A stretch of 64,000 nt of DNA from Promicromonospora sp. AC04. Lineage in GTDB: Bacteria > Actinomycetota > Actinomycetes > Actinomycetales > Cellulomonadaceae. The first letter of the stretch is position 1. The number at the start of each line of letters is the position of its first letter. Under the pieces are notes generated by a model, which was given only the letters and a program-made list of their open reading frames with translations, was not told the DNA's origin and did not search any database. A program made the translations under genes and the position numbers. Of this stretch, positions 44,168 to 52,970 are shown piece by piece. Where the stretch lies: positions 248,001-312,000 of the forward strand of contig NZ_QBUG01000009.1 of the NCBI RefSeq assembly GCF_003058225.1, in the 5' to 3' direction.

Positions 44168-45354
44168 TGCCCGACGATCTCACGCAGCCGTTCACGGAGA
44201 ACCGCCGCCTCCTGTTCACCGTCGCCTACGAGCTGCTCGGTGCGGCGGCCGACGCCGAGGACGTGGTGCAGGAGACGTGGCTGCGCTGGTCGGCGAGCGA
44301 CCGGTCCGACGTCGTCGAACCGCGGGCCTACCTGGTGCGCATCACCACGCGGCTCGCGCTGAACCGGCTCCGTACGCTGCAGCGGTCGCGCGAGACGTAC
44401 GTCGGCCCCTGGCTGCCCGACCCGATCCTCACCACGCCCGACGCCGCCCTCCCGGTCGAGCGCGCGGAGGAGGTCTCGCTGGCGCTGCTCGTGGTGCTGG
44501 AGACGCTGTCTCCCGTGGAGCGGGCGGTGTTCGTGCTGCGCGAGGTGTTCCACCTGCCGTACCAGGAGGTCGCCGAGGTGCTCGACCGCGACGTCGCCGC
44601 CGTGCGGCAGACCGCGCACCGGGCCCGCGAGCACGTGCGGGCGCGGCGGCCGCGCTACACGCCGGCGGGCCCCCAGCACGCCGAGGCCACCGAACGGTTC
44701 CTGACCGCGTGCCGCACCGGCGACGTGGCCGGCGTGCTGGCCGCGCTCGCCCCCGAGGTGGAGCTCGTGACCGACGGCGGCGGCGTCGTCCGGGCCGCGC
44801 GCCGGATCGTCCGGGGCGCCGACAAGGTGGCCCGCGCGCTGATCGCGTTCGCCAACGACGAGACGATGGCGCGCATGGAGGTGGTCCCAGCCGAGATCAA
44901 CGGAGCGCTGGGCGCGCTGTACCTCCTCGACGGGGCGCCGGTCATGGCGGCCGGTCAGACGATCGCGAGGTCTCCCGCCACCAGGCTCAGCTCGCGGCGG
45001 GCCTGCAGGGGCACCATCTCGCCCGGGATGCAGAGCCCGAGGGCCCAGGTGGTGTCGTCGCCGGGGCGGCGGCGGGGGATGAGGTGGGCGGCGCAGGTGA
45101 TGTCGTCGCGGAACTCCCCGTGCTCCTCGATAACGGTGTTGGGCCGCAGCCGGGCGAGCTGCGCCTCGAGCGTCGTGACGTCGAGGGCGGTGCGCGCGGT
45201 GAACTTGCGCATCCCGGCCTCGGCCACCAGCTCGTGGCGCTCCCGGCGGGACATGCCGAGCAGCAGGGCCTTGCCGAGCGCCGTGGCGTGCGAGGCGACG
45301 TCGAGCCCGCGCTCCAGGTCCTCGATGTACGGCGATCCAGGAGCCTCCGCGTAG
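44167..45354 (+). CDS. ECF41-type sigma factor, C-terminus lost
   Basis: An ECF sigma factor of the SigJ/ECF41 type. Sigma2 (FTVAYELLGAAADAEDVVQETWLRWSASDR), sigma4 (LETLSPVERAVFVLREVFHLPYQEVAEVL) and the SnoaL-like extension are present, with WLPDP and a DGGG motif (VTDGGG). Homology ends near residue 258 (LLDGAP); thereafter the frame continues 137 residues antisense through the IclR gene at 44955-45719. The normal terminus carrying the NPDKL-like motif is missing. GTG 44167 overlaps the stop of the CMD fragment (TAGTG). In ECF41 proteins the extension both inhibits and supports activity, so this variant may be misregulated or non-functional. Confidence 0.75.
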   Translation: MPDDLTQPFTENRRLLFTVAYELLGAAADAEDVVQETWLRWSASDRSDVVEPRAYLVRITTRLALNRLRTLQRSRETYVGPWLPDPILTTPDAALPVERAEEVSLALLVVLETLSPVERAVFVLREVFHLPYQEVAEVLDRDVAAVRQTAHRAREHVRARRPRYTPAGPQHAEATERFLTACRTGDVAGVLAALAPEVELVTDGGGVVRAARRIVRGADKVARALIAFANDETMARMEVVPAEINGALGALYLLDGAPVMAAGQTIARSPATRLSSRRACRGTISPGMQSPRAQVVSSPGRRRGMRWAAQVMSSRNSPCSSITVLGRSRASCASSVVTSRAVRAVNLRIPASATSSWRSRRDMPSSRALPSAVACEATSSPRSRSSMYGDPGASA

Positions 45355-45719
45355 TCGACCACGACCACGCGGCCCGCGCTGATGCGGCCCAGGTACGCGC
45401 TGTAACCGCTGGTCTGGGCGAGGTGGCGCAGCGCCTCGCGGGTGTCGGGGCCTCGGCCGAGGGAGCCGAGCTGCTCGTAGAACCGGTGGCTCACCTGCTC
45501 GCCGACGTCGTAGGTGCCGTCCTTGAGGCGGGTCACGTAACCCTCGTAGGCGAGCGTGCGCACCAGGTGGTAGGTGGTGGAGAGGTTGAGGCCGCTGCGG
45601 CGTGCGATCGCCTTGACGGGCAGGCCGGGAAAACGGGTGACGACCTCGAGCACGCGGAAGGCGCGACCGACACTCTGAACCAGGTCGTCCGGGCGCTCCC
45701 GCTCGGAGTCCAGTGTCAC
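44955..45719 (-). CDS. IclR-family regulator
   Basis: A 254-residue regulator: winged HTH (VGRAFRVLEVVTRFPGLPVKAIARRSGLNLSTTYHLVRTL, residues 17-56) and IclR effector domain. GTG 45719 follows AGGGGGG. Its last 400 bases lie antisense to the readthrough of the damaged sigma factor. Divergent from the P450 gene; no target is certain. A GTATAAAAGG promoter-like sequence lies 35 bases upstream (45755-45764 on the minus strand). Confidence 0.87.
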   Translation of the reverse strand: MTLDSERERPDDLVQSVGRAFRVLEVVTRFPGLPVKAIARRSGLNLSTTYHLVRTLAYEGYVTRLKDGTYDVGEQVSHRFYEQLGSLGRGPDTREALRHLAQTSGYSAYLGRISAGRVVVVDYAEAPGSPYIEDLERGLDVASHATALGKALLLGMSRRERHELVAEAGMRKFTARTALDVTTLEAQLARLRPNTVIEEHGEFRDDITCAAHLIPRRRPGDDTTWALGLCIPGEMVPLQARRELSLVAGDLAIV

Positions 45720-46026
45720 GTGCCCCCCTTGCTCGTCGGTGGTGACCGACGGTGCCTTTTATACTTCGTCTCGACCGGAAGGGTCTCGACAGGGTGGATC
45801 GAGGGTGCAACAGTGTGTGTGCCCTCGCTCACATGGTAGCCACGGGCACAGCCGAGGTCACGATGCAAGGTGGGATCCCGGCCAGTTTCACCCGGCGCGA
45901 TCGATGAAGATGCACAGATAAGACGAAACAATGAAATTACCTGAACCGGGTGATGTCCGGCAAGTACCCTCGCAGTATTCGGCCCGTCCGCGCGGGCAGG
46001 GATCTCCCGCGAGAGGGCCGGCCATA
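45720..46026. other. Divergent gap with AT-rich patch and inverted repeats
   Basis: This 307-base region between the IclR and P450 starts is AT-richer than its surroundings (especially 45895-45960). It has TGTGCCC (45818-45824) paired with GGGCACA (45844-45850), two GTCTCGAC copies (45768, 45783) and GTATAAAAGG on the minus strand. Open coding continues leftward of the P450 start to 45931, but without a ribosome binding site. Probably promoters for both genes. Confidence 0.5.
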
Positions 46027-47304
46027 GTGCTCAATGACCTGCACAACACCCCCGAGCGCCCCTGGCGTGGCACCAAGCCGCTGCGGCTCAGCGGCGTCAC
46101 CGGCCTGAAGCCGCTGGTGCGAGCGTCGGCGCTGGCCGACCCGCGCGAGTTCTACGACGAGCTCGAGAGCGAGTGGGGCGAGGTGGCCCCGGTCGAGCTG
46201 GAGCCCGGGGTGCCCGCATGGCTGGTCATGGGGCAGCGGCTGGTCTACGACGTGATGCGCAACGAGCACGTCTTCGCCACCAACCCGCAGACGTGGAGCG
46301 GGCACGCGCACGGCGGCCTGCCGCGGACGTCGGGCCTGCGCCCCTTCTTCACGTCGCAGCAGCGCTTTGCAGCCAACCACGCCGACGGCGCGCTCCGGCT
46401 GCGCCTGCGCGAGCCCCTCGACGACGCGTTCGAGCAGGTCTCCGAGGGCATCACCGCGGCGAAGGCGCGGTCCTTCTGCAACCTCCTCATCGACCGCTTC
46501 GAGGACCGCGGCCGCGCGGACCTGATGCTCGAGTACGCGTCGGTGATCCCGTACCTCGTCATCGCCGACATGATCGGCTTCGACCCGGAGGACGGGCAGC
46601 GCCTGTTCGACCTGACGCGCAGGGTCGTCGGGGGCGGCGACGACGCCGCGCCCGCGGTGGCCGAGGTCGACCGGATGCTCGGCGACCTCGTGGCGGCCCG
46701 CCGGGAGCTCCCGAGGCGGGACCTCGCCAGCTCGCTGGTCGCGCACCCGAACATGCGGGCGGACATCGAGGTCGCCCACACCCTGCTGACCGTTGCCTAC
46801 TCGGGCAACCTCACGCTCACGGCCTGGGTGGCGCAGACCCTGCTGTTGACCCTCACGGACGCGCGGTTCTCGGGACGGCTGCACGGCGGCCGCATCGACC
46901 TGGACAGCGCGATGGACGAGGTGCTGTGGCGTTCCACCCCGACGATCAACACCCTGCCGCGCTTCGCCCGCCAGGACATCGTGATCGACGACAAGCTCAT
47001 CGCGGCGGGCGACCCGCTCATCCTGTCGATCCACGCCGCGAACACCGACCCGCGCATGGACACGGGCGACCCGTGGGACCATCTCGGCAGCCGCGCCCAC
47101 GTGTCGTTCGGCACCGGCCCGCACACCTGCCCGGCGCCCCGCACGGCGCGCGTGATCGCGCGGATCGCCATCGAGACCATCCTGCGCCGGCTGGACGTCG
47201 TCCTCCGGATCCCCGCCGCCGACATCACCTGGGACCAGACGCTGTGGATCCGCCAGCCCGTGAGCATCCCGGTCACCTTCCCGGTGCCGGTGGAGTCGGC
47301 ATAG
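46027..47304 (+). CDS. Cytochrome P450, conservon (CYP157-like) type
   Basis: A 425-residue P450. The heme loop FGTGPHTCPAP keeps the Cys ligand but has Ala where Gly usually follows; the I-helix motif (AYSGNLTLTAW) is degenerate; and the K-helix ExxR is replaced by EVLW, followed by R. Loss of ExxR resembles streptomycete CYP157 proteins, which are encoded in conservons, and the N-terminal DPREFYDELESEWG to PVELEPGVPAWLVMG agrees. None of the usual conservon genes (sensor kinase, roadblock, DUF742, GTPase) is present here. GTG 46027 follows GAGAGGG; the longer start at 45931 is possible. Substrate unknown. Confidence 0.85.
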   Translation: MLNDLHNTPERPWRGTKPLRLSGVTGLKPLVRASALADPREFYDELESEWGEVAPVELEPGVPAWLVMGQRLVYDVMRNEHVFATNPQTWSGHAHGGLPRTSGLRPFFTSQQRFAANHADGALRLRLREPLDDAFEQVSEGITAAKARSFCNLLIDRFEDRGRADLMLEYASVIPYLVIADMIGFDPEDGQRLFDLTRRVVGGGDDAAPAVAEVDRMLGDLVAARRELPRRDLASSLVAHPNMRADIEVAHTLLTVAYSGNLTLTAWVAQTLLLTLTDARFSGRLHGGRIDLDSAMDEVLWRSTPTINTLPRFARQDIVIDDKLIAAGDPLILSIHAANTDPRMDTGDPWDHLGSRAHVSFGTGPHTCPAPRTARVIARIAIETILRRLDVVLRIPAADITWDQTLWIRQPVSIPVTFPVPVESA

Positions 47305-47376
47305 CCACCGGCTGGTGCCCGGACCGGCGTCGTCAGTGGTAGGCGGTAGGTTGCGCAGGTGAGCAAGGAGGGTCAC

Positions 47377-49017
47377 ATGCGCATCGGCATACCGGACGAC
47401 GGCGGGCCGCTCGTGCCCGCCACCCCCGCGACCACTGCCCGGCTGGTCGGTCTCGGCTACGAGGTCGCCGTGGCGGCGGGCGCCGGGGCCGGGGCGGGCT
47501 TCCCGGACGCGGCCTACGAGGCGGCGGGCGCCGTCGTCGTGCCCGACGCCGTCGCGTGGGCCGCCGACATCGTGGCCGTCACCCGGGCGCCCGACGAGCT
47601 GGCCGCCCCCGGGCCTGCGGGCCTGCGGCCCGGCGCCCGAGGCCCCGACGGGCTGCGGATCGGAGCGGTCCTCATCGCCCAGATCGCTCACGCGACCCGC
47701 CCGGAGCTGGTGCGCGCGCTCGCCAACCGCGGCGTCACCGCCCTCGCCCTGGACGCCGTGCCGCGCATCTCCCGGGCGCAGTCGCTCGACGTGCTGAGCG
47801 CGCTGTCGAACGTCGCGGGGTACCGGGCGGTCGTCGAGGCCGCCGCCGAGTTCGGCGGCATGTTCTCCGGCCAGGTCACCGCGGCGGGCACCACCCCGCC
47901 CGCCAACGTCTTCGTGATCGGCGCGGGGGTGGCCGGGCTCGCGGCCATCGGCGCGGCGGGGAGCCTCGGCGCGCAGGTGCGCGCCTTCGACGTCCGCCCG
48001 GAGGTCGCCGAGCAGATCGAGTCCATGGGCGCGACGGTCGTCCGGGCCGACGACGCCGCGCAGCAGGTCAGCGCCGACGGTTACGCCTCAGCGCTCACCA
48101 CGGACCAGGAGGCGGCGGCGCTGCGGGCGTACGGCGTCGAGACGGCCGCCGCCGACATCGTCGTCACGACGGCGCTCGTGCGCGGGACCGCGCCCACGAC
48201 GATCACCGCCGAGATGGTCGCGAACATGCGGCCGGGCAGCGTGATCGTCGACCTCGCGGCGCCGGGCGGCGGCAACTGCGAGCTGACGGTGCCGGGCAGG
48301 CGGGTGGTCAGCGACAACGGCGTGGTGATCCTCGGGTACACCGACCTGCCCGACCGCATGCCCCGGCACACCTCCGAGCTGCTCGGCACGGCCGTCGCCA
48401 ACCTCGTCCAGCTCGGCACACCGGCGCGCGACGGTCGCCTCGCGCTCGACCCGGACGACGTCGTCGTGCGTGGCATGACGGTTGCCCGGGGCGGCGAGGT
48501 GCTGTGGCCGCCGCCCCCGGTGGCGGTCTCGGCGCCCGCCGAGGCCCAGTCGCTGGCGGGATCTTCTGGCGGGCCCCGGTCGCGGGCCGAGGCTGGCTCG
48601 CCGGAGTCTCGACCGGGTGGGGCCGGAGCCAGATCACCGAGGATCACGCGGGCCGTGCTGATCGGTCTCGGCGCCGTGCTGGGCGCGCTCGCCGTGGCGG
48701 CGTCGCCCGCCGACCAGGCCGCGCACTTCACCGTGCTCGCGCTGGCCGTCGTGGTCGGGTTCTACGTGATCTCGCACGTCAGCCACGCGCTGCACACCCC
48801 GCTCATGTCCCAGACCAACGCGATCTCCGGGATCATCCTGGTCGGCGGGATGCTGCAGATCGGCTCGGCGGACCCGGTGGTGACCACGCTGGCCGTGCTG
48901 GCGTCGGCCGTGGCGAGCATCAACATCTTCGGCGGGTTCCTCGTGACCCACCGCATGCTCGCGATGTTCCGCCGGGGCGGCCCCCGGGCCGGCGCCGGCG
49001 AGGGGAGCGCCCGGTGA
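47377..49017 (+). CDS. pntA: NAD(P) transhydrogenase alpha subunit
   Basis: A 546-residue alpha subunit of the proton-translocating transhydrogenase (NADH + NADP+ to NAD+ + NADPH). The N-terminal NAD(H)-binding domain includes [21 protein letters not shown] and the Rossmann [20 protein letters not shown]; the C-terminal part holds three or four helices. The linker (about residues 385-425) is longer and of low complexity, with [10 protein letters not shown] repeats. ATG 47377 has AGGAGG 5 bases before it; a TAGGTT box and in-frame GTG at 47359 offer a leaderless alternative. GTGA overlap with pntB. Confidence 0.95.
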   Translation: MRIGIPDDGGPLVPATPATTARLVGLGYEVAVAAGAGAGAGFPDAAYEAAGAVVVPDAVAWAADIVAVTRAPDELAAPGPAGLRPGARGPDGLRIGAVLIAQIAHATRPELVRALANRGVTALALDAVPRISRAQSLDVLSALSNVAGYRAVVEAAAEFGGMFSGQVTAAGTTPPANVFVIGAGVAGLAAIGAAGSLGAQVRAFDVRPEVAEQIESMGATVVRADDAAQQVSADGYASALTTDQEAAALRAYGVETAAADIVVTTALVRGTAPTTITAEMVANMRPGSVIVDLAAPGGGNCELTVPGRRVVSDNGVVILGYTDLPDRMPRHTSELLGTAVANLVQLGTPARDGRLALDPDDVVVRGMTVARGGEVLWPPPPVAVSAPAEAQSLAGSSGGPRSRAEAGSPESRPGGAGARSPRITRAVLIGLGAVLGALAVAASPADQAAHFTVLALAVVVGFYVISHVSHALHTPLMSQTNAISGIILVGGMLQIGSADPVVTTLAVLASAVASINIFGGFLVTHRMLAMFRRGGPRAGAGEGSAR

Positions 49018-50426
49018 GCGTCGAGTCGGTGGTCCAGGCGGTGTACCTGGTGGCCGCGGTGCTGTTCGTGCTGTCGCTGGCCGGGCTGTCGAAGCAGGAG
49101 ACCGCACGGCGCGGCGTGCTGCTCGGCATGACCGGCATGGGGCTCGCCCTGGTGGCGACGGTGGCGCTCGCGCTGGACCGGTCCGAGCGCCCGGTCGGCG
49201 TGACGGCCGGACTGATCCTGCTGGTCCTCCTGGTGGGCGCGGCGGTGGGCACGTGGCGGGCGCGGACCGTCGAGATGACGCAGATGCCCGAGCTCATCGC
49301 CCTGCTGCACTCGTTCGTGGGCGCGGCGGCCGTGCTGGTGGGCTTCGGGTCCTACCTGACCGAGCCCGCGAGCGGGGCGGGCAGCGGCGCGACCGTGCAC
49401 CTCGTCGAGGTGTTCCTGGGGGTGCTGATCGGGGCCGTGACCTTCACCGGGTCCGTGGTGGCGTTCGGGAAGCTGTCGGCCCGGCTCAGGTCGTCGCCGC
49501 TGCTGCTGCCCGGCCGCAACTGGCTCAACCTGGCCGCGCTCGTGGCGTGCGCGGGGCTGCTGTGGTGGTTCCTCACGGCCGGTGCCTCGGGCCTGGTCCC
49601 GCTGCTGCTCATGACCGTGGTGGCGCTGGCGCTGGGCTGGCACCTGGTTGCTGCGATCGGCGGTGGCGACATGCCTGTCGTCGTCTCGATGCTGAACTCC
49701 TACTCCGGCTGGGCCGCCGCGGCGGCCGGATTCATGCTGGGCAACGACCTGCTCATCATCACGGGTGCGCTCGTCGGGTCGTCGGGTGCGATCCTCAGCT
49801 ACCTCATGTGCCGGGCGATGAACCGGTCGTTCGTGAGCGTGATCCTGGGCGGGTTCGGCGCCGAGGGCGGCGCGGTCGCCCCGGGCGGCGCGGCCGAGCC
49901 GGGCACCTACCGCGAGACGACGGCGCTCGAGGTGGCCGACCGGCTGACCGCCGCCCGCTCGGTGATAGTGGTGCCGGGCTACGGCATGGCCGTGGCGAAG
50001 GCCCAGTACCCCGTGGCGGACCTCGTCGCCCGGCTGACTGCGCGCGGGACCACCGTGCGGTTCGGGATCCATCCGGTGGCCGGCCGGCTGCCGGGCCACA
50101 TGAACGTGCTGCTCGCCGAGGCGAAGGTGCCGTACGACCAGGTGCTCGGCATGGACGAGATCAACGACGACTTCGCTGGCACCGACGTCGTGCTGGTGAT
50201 CGGCGCCAACGACACCGTGAACCCGGCCGCGCAGGACGACCCGGCCTCACCGATCGCGGGCATGCCGGTGCTCGAGGTGTGGCGGGCCCGCGAGGTCGTC
50301 GTCTTTAAGCGGTCCATGGCGACGGGGTACGCGGGCGTGCAGAACCCGCTGTTCTTCCGGGAGAACACCGCCATGCTGTTCGGGGACGCGAAGGACCAGG
50401 TGGAGCTGATAGTCCAGGCGCTCTGA
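49014..50426 (+). CDS. pntB: NAD(P) transhydrogenase beta subunit
   Basis: A 470-residue membrane subunit with eight to nine helices followed by the NADP(H)-binding domain III ([43 protein letters not shown] and [16 protein letters not shown]). GTG 49014 overlaps the pntA stop, so the two subunits are made in balance. Together they supply NADPH for biosynthesis, which suits the lipid pathways on both sides. The transcript ends at a bidirectional hairpin (50437-50475). Confidence 0.96.
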   Translation: MSVESVVQAVYLVAAVLFVLSLAGLSKQETARRGVLLGMTGMGLALVATVALALDRSERPVGVTAGLILLVLLVGAAVGTWRARTVEMTQMPELIALLHSFVGAAAVLVGFGSYLTEPASGAGSGATVHLVEVFLGVLIGAVTFTGSVVAFGKLSARLRSSPLLLPGRNWLNLAALVACAGLLWWFLTAGASGLVPLLLMTVVALALGWHLVAAIGGGDMPVVVSMLNSYSGWAAAAAGFMLGNDLLIITGALVGSSGAILSYLMCRAMNRSFVSVILGGFGAEGGAVAPGGAAEPGTYRETTALEVADRLTAARSVIVVPGYGMAVAKAQYPVADLVARLTARGTTVRFGIHPVAGRLPGHMNVLLAEAKVPYDQVLGMDEINDDFAGTDVVLVIGANDTVNPAAQDDPASPIAGMPVLEVWRAREVVVFKRSMATGYAGVQNPLFFRENTAMLFGDAKDQVELIVQAL

Positions 50427-50436
50427 CGACAGGCGG

Positions 50437-50475
50437 CGCCCGGTCCGGACCGAGGGACGAGGCCCGGACCGGGCG
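50437..50475. terminator. Bidirectional terminator hairpin
   Basis: CGCCCGGTCCGG (50437-50448) pairs perfectly with CCGGACCGGGCG (50464-50475), loop 15 bases, between the convergent pntB and flavin oxidase genes. Confidence 0.7.
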
Positions 50476-50517
50476 GCGGCCGAGGAAGAGCGGCAGAAGG
50501 CAGGGCGCTCTGAGCGC

Positions 50518-52323
50518 TCAGCGCACCAGCCGGTCCGTGAAGCCGTTGCCGAAGACCCCGTGCGGATCGAGCCGGTCCAGGATGGCGACGGCCTCGGACC
50601 ACTGGCCGACGCCGTACGAAGCGGGTACCGCGGACTCGATGACCTGTTCGTCGGCCCAGGCCGCCGTATCCGTATAGCCCCAGCCCTTGGACCACTCGAC
50701 GCGCGTGAGCGCGTAACCGCCGTCGAAGGTGCTCATCAGGAAGTCCTCGAGCTCCTGGTAGAACTCGTGGGCCCCGGGTGAGGTCGGCTGGGTCAGCACG
50801 TCCACCCACACCGCGCAGTCGAACTCGGGGTGGTCGGGGTGCGGGCGGACGACGGAGAGCAGCGGCGGACGGGCGCCCGGCGCCGCGGAGTCGTCGGGCT
50901 GGTCGAGGCCGCTGACCCTGATCTCCACCTGCCCGTTGACCGGGAACCTGCCTGCCGCGGCCCAGGCCGTCAGCCGCTCCTGGTAGAAGGCGGCGAACTC
51001 GGAGACGACGCGCTGGACGTCGGCGCGGCTGGTGAGGATCCCGTACCCGTTGGCGGTCTCCCGAAGCGTGGTGGGGCGCAGGTAGAACTGGAGGGTGTAG
51101 GCGGGGCCCCACAGGTCCGTCGCGAAGGTGGCGGTCAGCCCGGTCGCCGCCACCGTGTACTGCGCGGCGCCGAGGACCGGCGCGAGGTGCCAGGAGCCGC
51201 CGACGAGGAGCCCCACCAGCCGCGAGACCGGGGTCGGGATGACGTCGCTGAACGGGTAGTTGTACGGCGCGTACACCTGCCGGGAGGTGAGCGGGCGCTC
51301 AGGGCTGAGGCTCCACACCTTGAGCCAGGGCCGGTCGGTGAAGGCGAACCAGATCGTCTCCACCCGCCCCGACTCGGCCATGAAGTCGGCGAAGGTGTTT
51401 CCGCGGGCGGCGAGGGCGCTGCCCGGCGCGGCGAAGAGCTCGTCGGCGGTGAGGTCGACGCGGCTCTGACAGCGCAGCGGGATCTCCTCGCCCACCTGGA
51501 TCTCGGCTTCCACGACGAGGCCGCGCCCGAGGTGGGCGGCCAGCGCTTCGCACTCCTCGTCGGTTCCCCGGCGGAAGGTCCGTACGACGTAGGCGTCCTG
51601 GTCCGGGTCCCAGACGACGGCGGTGAGGGACAGGACGAGGTTGCTGAGACTGCCGTAGGTGTGGCCGGGGCGGGCGGGCTCGCCGTCCGCGGGGACACTC
51701 GTGCCGTGGGCGTCGATCGCCAGCGTGCCGCCCAGGGTCAGCTCCCCCGGTGCGGGAGTGTTGGTGACGCCCAGCCCGTTGTCGGCGAGGAAGGCCAGCA
51801 GAGTCTCGAGGGTCACTCCGGTCTGCGCACGCACCGCGCCGGGGGCGCCGTCGGGCGGGGTGGTGAGCTCCATGTGGGTCAGGTGCTTGGTGGTGTCCAG
51901 CAGGAGGACCTGCGCGTCGTGCTCGGTGTCCGAGGTGATGGTCAGGGGTGACCAGTTGTGGGACTTGCCCCGGGCGCGCAGCCGCCAGCCGTTGGCCCAG
52001 GCCCAGTTGGCGAGGTCGGCGAGGTCCTGACCGGTGCGGGGTGCGCAGGCCCACAGTCCTGCGTGGGTGATCTCGCCGGCCCAGTTGATGTAGGGGGAGA
52101 GGTAGGGCAGGAGCCCGGCCGGAAGCTCGGGTGCGGCGCCCGAGACGGCGGCTGCCGGGACGGCGGCGGACGCCGCGGTGGCCCCGGTGGTTGCGGCGCC
52201 GAGCGGGATGCCCAACGCTCCGGCAGCTGCCGCGCGCAGCACACCACGGCGGGAGAGGCCGGAGGACGAAGCGGGATCGGCGGGGGTGGCAGGGCCTGGC
52301 GATAGTTCCGATTGATCGGACAT
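50518..52323 (-). CDS. TAT-exported FAD oxidase, cholesterol oxidase type II-like
   Basis: A 601-residue flavoprotein with a twin-arginine signal (LSRRGVLRAAAAGALG) that would export it folded with FAD. The oxidase FAD-binding domain includes RGKSHNWSP, where the His is the likely covalent FAD ligand, and PGELTLGGTLAIDAHGTS. The C-terminal region resembles the substrate-binding domain of type II cholesterol oxidases (BCO2), so it may oxidise sterols or other hydrophobic alcohols; the exact substrate is not settled. AATGTA (TACATT, minus strand) at 52330-52335 precedes ATG 52323 by 6 bases, so translation is probably leaderless. Confidence 0.85.
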   Translation of the reverse strand: MSDQSELSPGPATPADPASSSGLSRRGVLRAAAAGALGIPLGAATTGATAASAAVPAAAVSGAAPELPAGLLPYLSPYINWAGEITHAGLWACAPRTGQDLADLANWAWANGWRLRARGKSHNWSPLTITSDTEHDAQVLLLDTTKHLTHMELTTPPDGAPGAVRAQTGVTLETLLAFLADNGLGVTNTPAPGELTLGGTLAIDAHGTSVPADGEPARPGHTYGSLSNLVLSLTAVVWDPDQDAYVVRTFRRGTDEECEALAAHLGRGLVVEAEIQVGEEIPLRCQSRVDLTADELFAAPGSALAARGNTFADFMAESGRVETIWFAFTDRPWLKVWSLSPERPLTSRQVYAPYNYPFSDVIPTPVSRLVGLLVGGSWHLAPVLGAAQYTVAATGLTATFATDLWGPAYTLQFYLRPTTLRETANGYGILTSRADVQRVVSEFAAFYQERLTAWAAAGRFPVNGQVEIRVSGLDQPDDSAAPGARPPLLSVVRPHPDHPEFDCAVWVDVLTQPTSPGAHEFYQELEDFLMSTFDGGYALTRVEWSKGWGYTDTAAWADEQVIESAVPASYGVGQWSEAVAILDRLDPHGVFGNGFTDRLVR

Positions 52324-52443
52324 CACCCGAATGTATGGCTATCCGGTTCCCGACACCAGGTCCGTGCCCAGCGCCTTTTGCATTCGAGTAGTCATATGTG
52401 GGTGAATTGAGGGTGACGCGCTGACATCGCGCGGTAACGACTT

Positions 52444-52454
52444 GGTATAAAGGG
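52444..52454 (+). promoter_or_regulatory. Promoter with GGTATAAAGGG
   Basis: TATAAA lies 18 bases after TGACAT (52422-52427), about 45 bases before the membrane-protein start at 52499. The same 11-base GGTATAAAGGG recurs at 58273 ahead of the acyltransferase operon, the only two copies I see on this strand. Confidence 0.55.
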
Positions 52455-52498
52455 TCGCGCCAGGAAAGTCCGGCGCAGTCCCTCAGTGCGGAGGCCGA

Positions 52499-52927
52499 GT
52501 GTTGACACGCTCTCTCGTGACCGGAACGGCCGCGATCGTAGGGTTTCTGGTGCTTGTCACGGCCACGGAGCTCTTCTACTTCGGGCCCCCGGCGGATGCC
52601 CACAACGCCGGTGAGGCCTTCGCCTCGATCGGTGGCGCGGTGCTCACGTTCCTCACCTGGGCAGCCATCGGCTGGGGCGTCGCGTGGATCGCGCGCGCCC
52701 TCCGCCTGGCCCGCCTGTCCGTGCTCATCGGGATGGTCGCGCCGGTCGCCGCGATAGTCGTCTTCACGCTGACGGTCGACCTGGACGCGTGGTCCACCGG
52801 GTTCGGGGTGCTGTCGTTCGCCGCGGCGTCCACCGGCGTCCTGGTCACGAGCCGACGCCGCAAGGCGGCCCGGCCCAGCGTCGTGCCCGAGCCGAAAGGG
52901 CATCCTCCGGTGCGGATGGCCGCGTGA
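52499..52927 (+). CDS. Four-helix membrane protein, unknown
   Basis: A 142-residue membrane protein with about four hydrophobic helices and an Arg/Lys-rich C-terminal tail (SRRRKAARPSVVPEPKG) on the cytoplasmic side. GTG 52499 is preceded by GGAGG at 4 bases. No family recognised. It precedes a PanE-like gene by 43 bases, so the two are probably one transcript from the GGTATAAAGGG promoter. Confidence 0.65.
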   Translation: MLTRSLVTGTAAIVGFLVLVTATELFYFGPPADAHNAGEAFASIGGAVLTFLTWAAIGWGVAWIARALRLARLSVLIGMVAPVAAIVVFTLTVDLDAWSTGFGVLSFAAASTGVLVTSRRRKAARPSVVPEPKGHPPVRMAA

Positions 52928-52970
52928 TCGCGGAGCGGGACCGCAGGCTCGTGCGACGGGCGGGCAGCGC

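Noticed and set aside
44955-45354. A genuine C-terminal domain of the sigma factor
   Set aside because: It is antisense to a clear IclR gene, Ser/Arg-rich and without homology, so it is readthrough.
46027-47304. Complete conservon
   Set aside because: Only the P450 is present; no sensor kinase, roadblock, DUF742 or GTPase gene is adjacent.
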